Assembly: GCA_030840665.1 (NCBI GenBank)
Contig: JAVEEB010000174.1
Location: forward strand, 1 to 10,228
DNA: 10,228 bases
Direction: 5' to 3'
Source: Frankiaceae bacterium
GTDB taxonomy: Bacteria > Actinomycetota > Actinomycetes > JAVEEB01
Both the position numbers and the translations under genes were made by a program. This document shows, one piece after another, positions 7,463-10,228 of this stretch; position 1 is the stretch's first letter, and each line of letters opens with the position of its first letter. The notes below the pieces were generated by a model. It was not told the DNA's origin and did not search any database. It saw only the letters and a list, made by a program, of their open reading frames with translations.

Positions 7463-9144
7463 GCAGTTTTCCGTGGTTGCTGGTCATCGGGGCCGTGCCG
7501 GTCGTCGGTGCTGTCGTGGTGGCGGCGACGCCGCAGGTGCGCAAGGAAGCCGGTCGCGAGGACGCGGTGCGCTGGGTCGCCCTCGGCGTCTCGCTGCTGA
7601 CCTTCGCCCTCACCGTCGGCATGGCGGTGGGCTACCACTCGTCCGGCGATCGTTTCCAGTTCGGCCGTAGCTACAGCTGGATCCCGCAGTTCGGTGTGCA
7701 CTTCGCCGTCGGCATCGACGGCATCGCGCTGGTGATGATCCTGCTGACCGCCTTCCTGGTGCCGGTCGTTGTGATCGCCTCGTGGCGCGACGACGATTCG
7801 GTCCCCACGGTCATTCCCGCGGTCATTCCCACCGGCTACGAAGGGGCGGCGCCCCACCCAGACGTTGCGGTCGTCGACGTTGCGGACGTCGTCGATGGCG
7901 ATGGCCGGCACAGCCGACCCGCCGGCTTCTTCGCCTCGATTCTGGTGCTCGAAGCCATGCTGATCGGCGTCTTCGCGGCGACCGACCTGTTCCTGTTCTA
8001 CGTGTTCTTCGAGGCAATGCTGATCCCGATGTACTTCCTCATCGGGCGGTACGGCACCGGGGGAGCGAAGGCGTCGTACGCGGCGATGAAGTTCTTGCTC
8101 TACAGCCTCGCCGGCGGCCTCGTCATGCTCGCCGCGGTGATCGGCGTGTACGTGCTGTCGGCTCGCACGGGCTCCGGCTCCTTCCTGTTCAGCGTCCTCA
8201 GCGACCACAACCGCCTCCAGATGGCGACGAGCGTGCAGCTGTGGCTGTGGTTCGGCTTCTTCATCGCGTTCGCCATCAAGGCGCCGTTGTGGCCCTTCCA
8301 CACCTGGCTGCCCGACGCGGCCGCCGAGGCGCCCATCGGCGCGTCGATCCTGCTCGTCGGCGTGATGGACAAGGTCGGCACGTTCGGCTTCCTTCGCTGG
8401 TCGCTGCCGCTCTTCCCGAACGCGTCGAAGACGATGGCGCCGCTCGTCATGACCCTCGCCGTCATCGGCATCATCTACGGCGCCCTGCTCGCCATCGGGC
8501 AGCGTGACCTCAAGCGCCTGCTGGCCTACACGTCCATCGCGCACTTCGGCTTCATCGCGGTCGGCATCTTCGCCTTCACCAGTCAGGGCATGGCGGGCGC
8601 GACGCTCTACATGGTCAACCACGGCTTCTCCACCGGCGCGCTGTTCCTCATCGTCGGCTTCCTGGTGGCCCGCCAGAACTCGAGCTCCATCACGGACTTC
8701 GGCGGCGTGCACAAGGTGGCCCCGTGGCTGTCCGGCGCGTTCTTCATCGCGGGTCTGTCGTCGCTCGCGCTGCCGGGGACGAACAGCTTCGTCAGCGAGT
8801 TCCTCGTGCTGATCGGGTCGTTCACGACCTATCGCGTGTTCGCCATCATCGCGACCGTCGGCATCATCTTCGCCGCGATCTACATCCTGCTGATGTACCA
8901 GCGCACCATGCACGGGCCACTGCTGGAGCGCAACGCCGGCATGCGGGATCTCAGCTGGCGCGAGGCCGCGGCCCTCATCCCCATGGTCGCGCTCATCCTC
9001 GGCCTCGGCTTCTTCCCCAAGCCCGCGCTCGACGTCATCAACCCCGCTGTCAGTTCGACGCAGCACGACACCGGCCAGAGCGATCCCGTGGCCCCGCACC
9101 CCGCCGCGGATTCCGTGGCCGCCACCGAAGGGACCGGCAAGTGA
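7459..9144 (+). CDS. nuoM: NADH-quinone oxidoreductase subunit M, with unusual loop insert
   Basis: This 561-residue antiporter-like proton-channel subunit lies between NuoL and NuoN in the membrane arm. Conserved residues are present. E185 in [17 protein letters not shown] matches E. coli E144. K274 in [16 protein letters not shown] matches K234, and K305 in [13 protein letters not shown] matches K265. The pair H388 and F390 lies in [14 protein letters not shown], and E447 in [14 protein letters not shown] matches the helix-12 glutamate E407. The protein is about 50 residues longer than E. coli NuoM (509). Most of the excess is an insert at residues 110-155 between helices 3 and 4, described separately. 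A polar Pro/Ala/Asp tail covers about 530-561. The frame is open far upstream through nuoL, but GTG 7459 is chosen. It overlaps the nuoL stop (GTGA), leads directly into helix 1, and has a weak GGTGAGGG purine stretch 4 bases upstream. Confidence 0.96.
   Translation: MSSFPWLLVIGAVPVVGAVVVAATPQVRKEAGREDAVRWVALGVSLLTFALTVGMAVGYHSSGDRFQFGRSYSWIPQFGVHFAVGIDGIALVMILLTAFLVPVVVIASWRDDDSVPTVIPAVIPTGYEGAAPHPDVAVVDVADVVDGDGRHSRPAGFFASILVLEAMLIGVFAATDLFLFYVFFEAMLIPMYFLIGRYGTGGAKASYAAMKFLLYSLAGGLVMLAAVIGVYVLSARTGSGSFLFSVLSDHNRLQMATSVQLWLWFGFFIAFAIKAPLWPFHTWLPDAAAEAPIGASILLVGVMDKVGTFGFLRWSLPLFPNASKTMAPLVMTLAVIGIIYGALLAIGQRDLKRLLAYTSIAHFGFIAVGIFAFTSQGMAGATLYMVNHGFSTGALFLIVGFLVARQNSSSITDFGGVHKVAPWLSGAFFIAGLSSLALPGTNSFVSEFLVLIGSFTTYRVFAIIATVGIIFAAIYILLMYQRTMHGPLLERNAGMRDLSWREAAALIPMVALILGLGFFPKPALDVINPAVSSTQHDTGQSDPVAPHPAADSVAATEGTGK
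7807..7830 (+). repeat. 12-base tandem duplication, two copies, in nuoM
   Basis: ACGGTCATTCCC is followed at once by GCGGTCATTCCC: 11 of 12 bases identical, in frame, encoding TVIP then AVIP. The ATT codons differ from the ATC preferred in the surrounding gene. Confidence 0.85.
7861..7890 (+). repeat. 15-base tandem duplication, two copies, in nuoM
   Basis: GACGTTGCGGTCGTC is followed by GACGTTGCGGACGTC: 14 of 15 bases identical, in frame, encoding DVAVV then DVADV. The single difference (T to A) turns Val into Asp. Confidence 0.85.
7894..7905 (+). repeat. 6-base tandem duplication, two copies, in nuoM
   Basis: GATGGC occurs twice in a row, in frame, encoding DGDG. It lies 3 bases after the 15-base duplication and is the third duplication in the same insert. 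Alone it would be unremarkable. Confidence 0.6.
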
Positions 9145-10228
9145 GCATCGTGCTCCAGGCCATCGGCGACAAGGACGTCTTCACGGCGCCCAGCGTGTCG
9201 TACAAGGCCCTCGCCCCGATGCTCATCGTGTTCGGTACGGGCGTCGTCGGCATCGCCGCCGAGGCGTTCACGCCGCGCGTCTACCGGTGGGCCACGCAGG
9301 CGTTCATCGCGATCGCCGGTCTCGTGGCCGCGTTGATCGCGCTCGTCAGCTTCCGCATCCCCTCGATGGTGACCGCGGGCGCGTCGGTGGTCGAGGACGG
9401 GCCCGCGAAGTTCTTGCAGGGCAGCATTCTCCTGCTCGCCATCGTGTCCTTGCTGTTCCTGGCCGAGCGGTCGAGCGACACGAACGGCAGCGCGTTCGTC
9501 GCCCAGGCCGTCAACGTGCCCGGCAGCCGCGAGGAGCTTTCCCTCGGGGTCGTCGCGTCGCCGCACAGCGAGGTCTTCCCGCTCGCGATCTTCGCGATCG
9601 GCGGCATGCTGCTCTTCCCGGCGGCGCACGACCTGGTGACCCTGTTCGTCGCCCTCGAGGTCCTCTCGCTCCCGCTGTACCTGCTCTGCGGCCTGGCCCG
9701 CCGGCGTCGCCTGCTCTCGCAGGAGGCGGCCATGAAGTACTTCCTCCTCGGTGCGTTCTCCTCCGGCTTCTTCCTGTACGGCACCGCCCTCCTCTACGGC
9801 TTCGCCCGCAGCACGGACCTCGGCAAGATCCGCGATGCGGTGGCGATGTCGGGCAGCAACGACGGTCTCCTGTACGCAGGACTCGCCCTGCTCGTGGTGG
9901 GCCTGCTCTTCAAGGTCAGCGCGGTCCCGTTCCAGGCTTGGACGCCCGACGTTTATCAGGGCGCGCCGACCCCCGTGACGGCGTTGATGGCGGCCTGCAC
10001 GAAGGTCGCCGCTTTCGGGGCGCTCATGCGCGTCGTGTACGTCGCGGCCGGCCCGCTCAAGTGGGACTGGCGACCAGTCTTCTGGGCCGTCGCGATCCTC
10101 ACGATGGTCGTCGGCGCCCTCATGGCCCTGACGCAGACCGACGTGAAGCGGATGCTCGCGTACTCCTCCATCGCGCACGCCGGGTTCCTGCTCACCGGCG
10201 TCATCGCGACGACCAACTCCGGCATCAG
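9141..10228 (+). CDS. nuoN: NADH-quinone oxidoreductase subunit N (partial, 3' end missing)
   Basis: The first 362 codons of the third antiporter-like proton-channel subunit, the one next to NuoK, are present; the frame is still open at the window edge. Key residues seen are E173 in FVALEVLSLPLYLLCG (E. coli E133), K199 in AAMKYFLLGAFSSGF (K158), K258 in LFKVSAVPFQAWTPDVYQGA (K217) and K288 in ACTKVAAFGALMR (K247). DVKRMLAYSSIAHAGFLL at 334-351 is the following conserved segment. The residue offset of about 40 from E. coli comes from an enlarged N-terminal part, including a polar stretch at about 110-145 between hydrophobic segments. I recall a similar stretch in Streptomyces NuoN, so it looks typical of actinobacteria. 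The GTG start overlaps the nuoM stop (GTGA), and AGGGA at 9129-9133 lies 7 bases upstream. Confidence 0.96.
   Translation, partial: MSIVLQAIGDKDVFTAPSVSYKALAPMLIVFGTGVVGIAAEAFTPRVYRWATQAFIAIAGLVAALIALVSFRIPSMVTAGASVVEDGPAKFLQGSILLLAIVSLLFLAERSSDTNGSAFVAQAVNVPGSREELSLGVVASPHSEVFPLAIFAIGGMLLFPAAHDLVTLFVALEVLSLPLYLLCGLARRRRLLSQEAAMKYFLLGAFSSGFFLYGTALLYGFARSTDLGKIRDAVAMSGSNDGLLYAGLALLVVGLLFKVSAVPFQAWTPDVYQGAPTPVTALMAACTKVAAFGALMRVVYVAAGPLKWDWRPVFWAVAILTMVVGALMALTQTDVKRMLAYSSIAHAGFLLTGVIATTNSGI

Larger units (their letters stand above)
7786..7923 (+). other. Acidic insert in the NuoM helix 3-4 loop
   Basis: These 46 codons (residues 110-155) separate the end of helix 3 (VVVIASW) from the start of helix 4 ([11 protein letters not shown]). 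In E. coli NuoM, as I recall it, about 7 residues occupy this place, so about 39 are extra. Residues 111-149 hold 8 Asp and 1 Glu with no Lys or Arg, many Val, Pro, Ala and Gly, and no hydrophobic run long enough for a membrane helix. From family topology this loop should face the cytoplasm. The frame stays open through it and all downstream motifs are intact, so it is not a frameshift. Confidence 0.8.

Noticed and set aside
7876..7923. Possible EF-hand or dockerin-like calcium loop in the DVVDGDGR part of the NuoM insert
   Set aside because: The spacing does not give the DxDxDG pattern: the first ligand position is Val, and no downstream acidic residue completes the loop. The DGDG is explained by a 6-base duplication.
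7786..7923. Frameshift or mobile insertion in nuoM as the cause of the insert
   Set aside because: The frame is continuous, flanking motifs are intact, and there are no terminal inverted repeats. The short in-frame duplications explain much of the added length.
7288..9099. Long minus-strand open frame (603 codons) opposite nuoM
   Set aside because: It is a compositional shadow of nuoM, with a product dominated by Arg, Asp, Glu and His and no known motif.
5578..9144. One 1188-codon frame that might suggest a nuoM with a giant N-terminal extension
   Set aside because: The part before 7459 is an Arg-rich shadow of nuoL. NuoM homology begins exactly at GTG 7459, which overlaps the nuoL stop.

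Overview
The window lies inside a nuo operon for the 14-subunit proton-pumping NADH:quinone oxidoreductase (respiratory complex I, NDH-1). All genes are on the + strand. In order they are the last 29 codons of nuoF, complete nuoG, nuoH, nuoI, nuoJ, nuoK, nuoL and nuoM, and the first 362 codons of nuoN, which runs off the right edge. This is the canonical nuoA-N order. The DNA is very GC-rich, with G/C strongly preferred at third codon positions, and several genes use GTG starts. Subunit lengths and extensions (NuoG near 800 residues, long tails on NuoH and NuoJ, an enlarged N-terminal part of NuoN) fit an actinomycete. I cannot name the genus from sequence alone.

Layout: 1-2498 encodes the end of the NADH/FMN subunit NuoF and the iron-sulfur subunit NuoG of the peripheral arm. 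2498-4469 encodes the quinone-site membrane subunit NuoH and the ferredoxin-like NuoI that feeds electrons to the quinone. 4466-5511 encodes the small membrane subunits NuoJ and NuoK. 5555-10228 encodes the three antiporter-like proton-channel subunits NuoL, NuoM and NuoN. Electrons from NADH pass through NuoF, NuoG and NuoI to quinone at the NuoH interface. This redox reaction drives proton translocation through the H-J-K-N-M-L membrane arm.

The genes are packed for coupled translation, with stop and start codons overlapping at every junction except nuoK/nuoL. I see no promoter, terminator, RNA gene, mobile element or CRISPR array, and no gene-free stretch longer than 43 bases. The iron-sulfur ligands and the membrane Glu/Lys residues of the proton path all appear intact.

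No new biological system is visible; this is a housekeeping operon. Two local oddities deserve attention. The first is an acidic insert of about 40 residues in the NuoM loop between membrane helices 3 and 4, built largely from three in-frame tandem duplications. The second is a 12-codon mini-ORF with its own ribosome binding site that bridges the only gap in the operon, between nuoK and nuoL.
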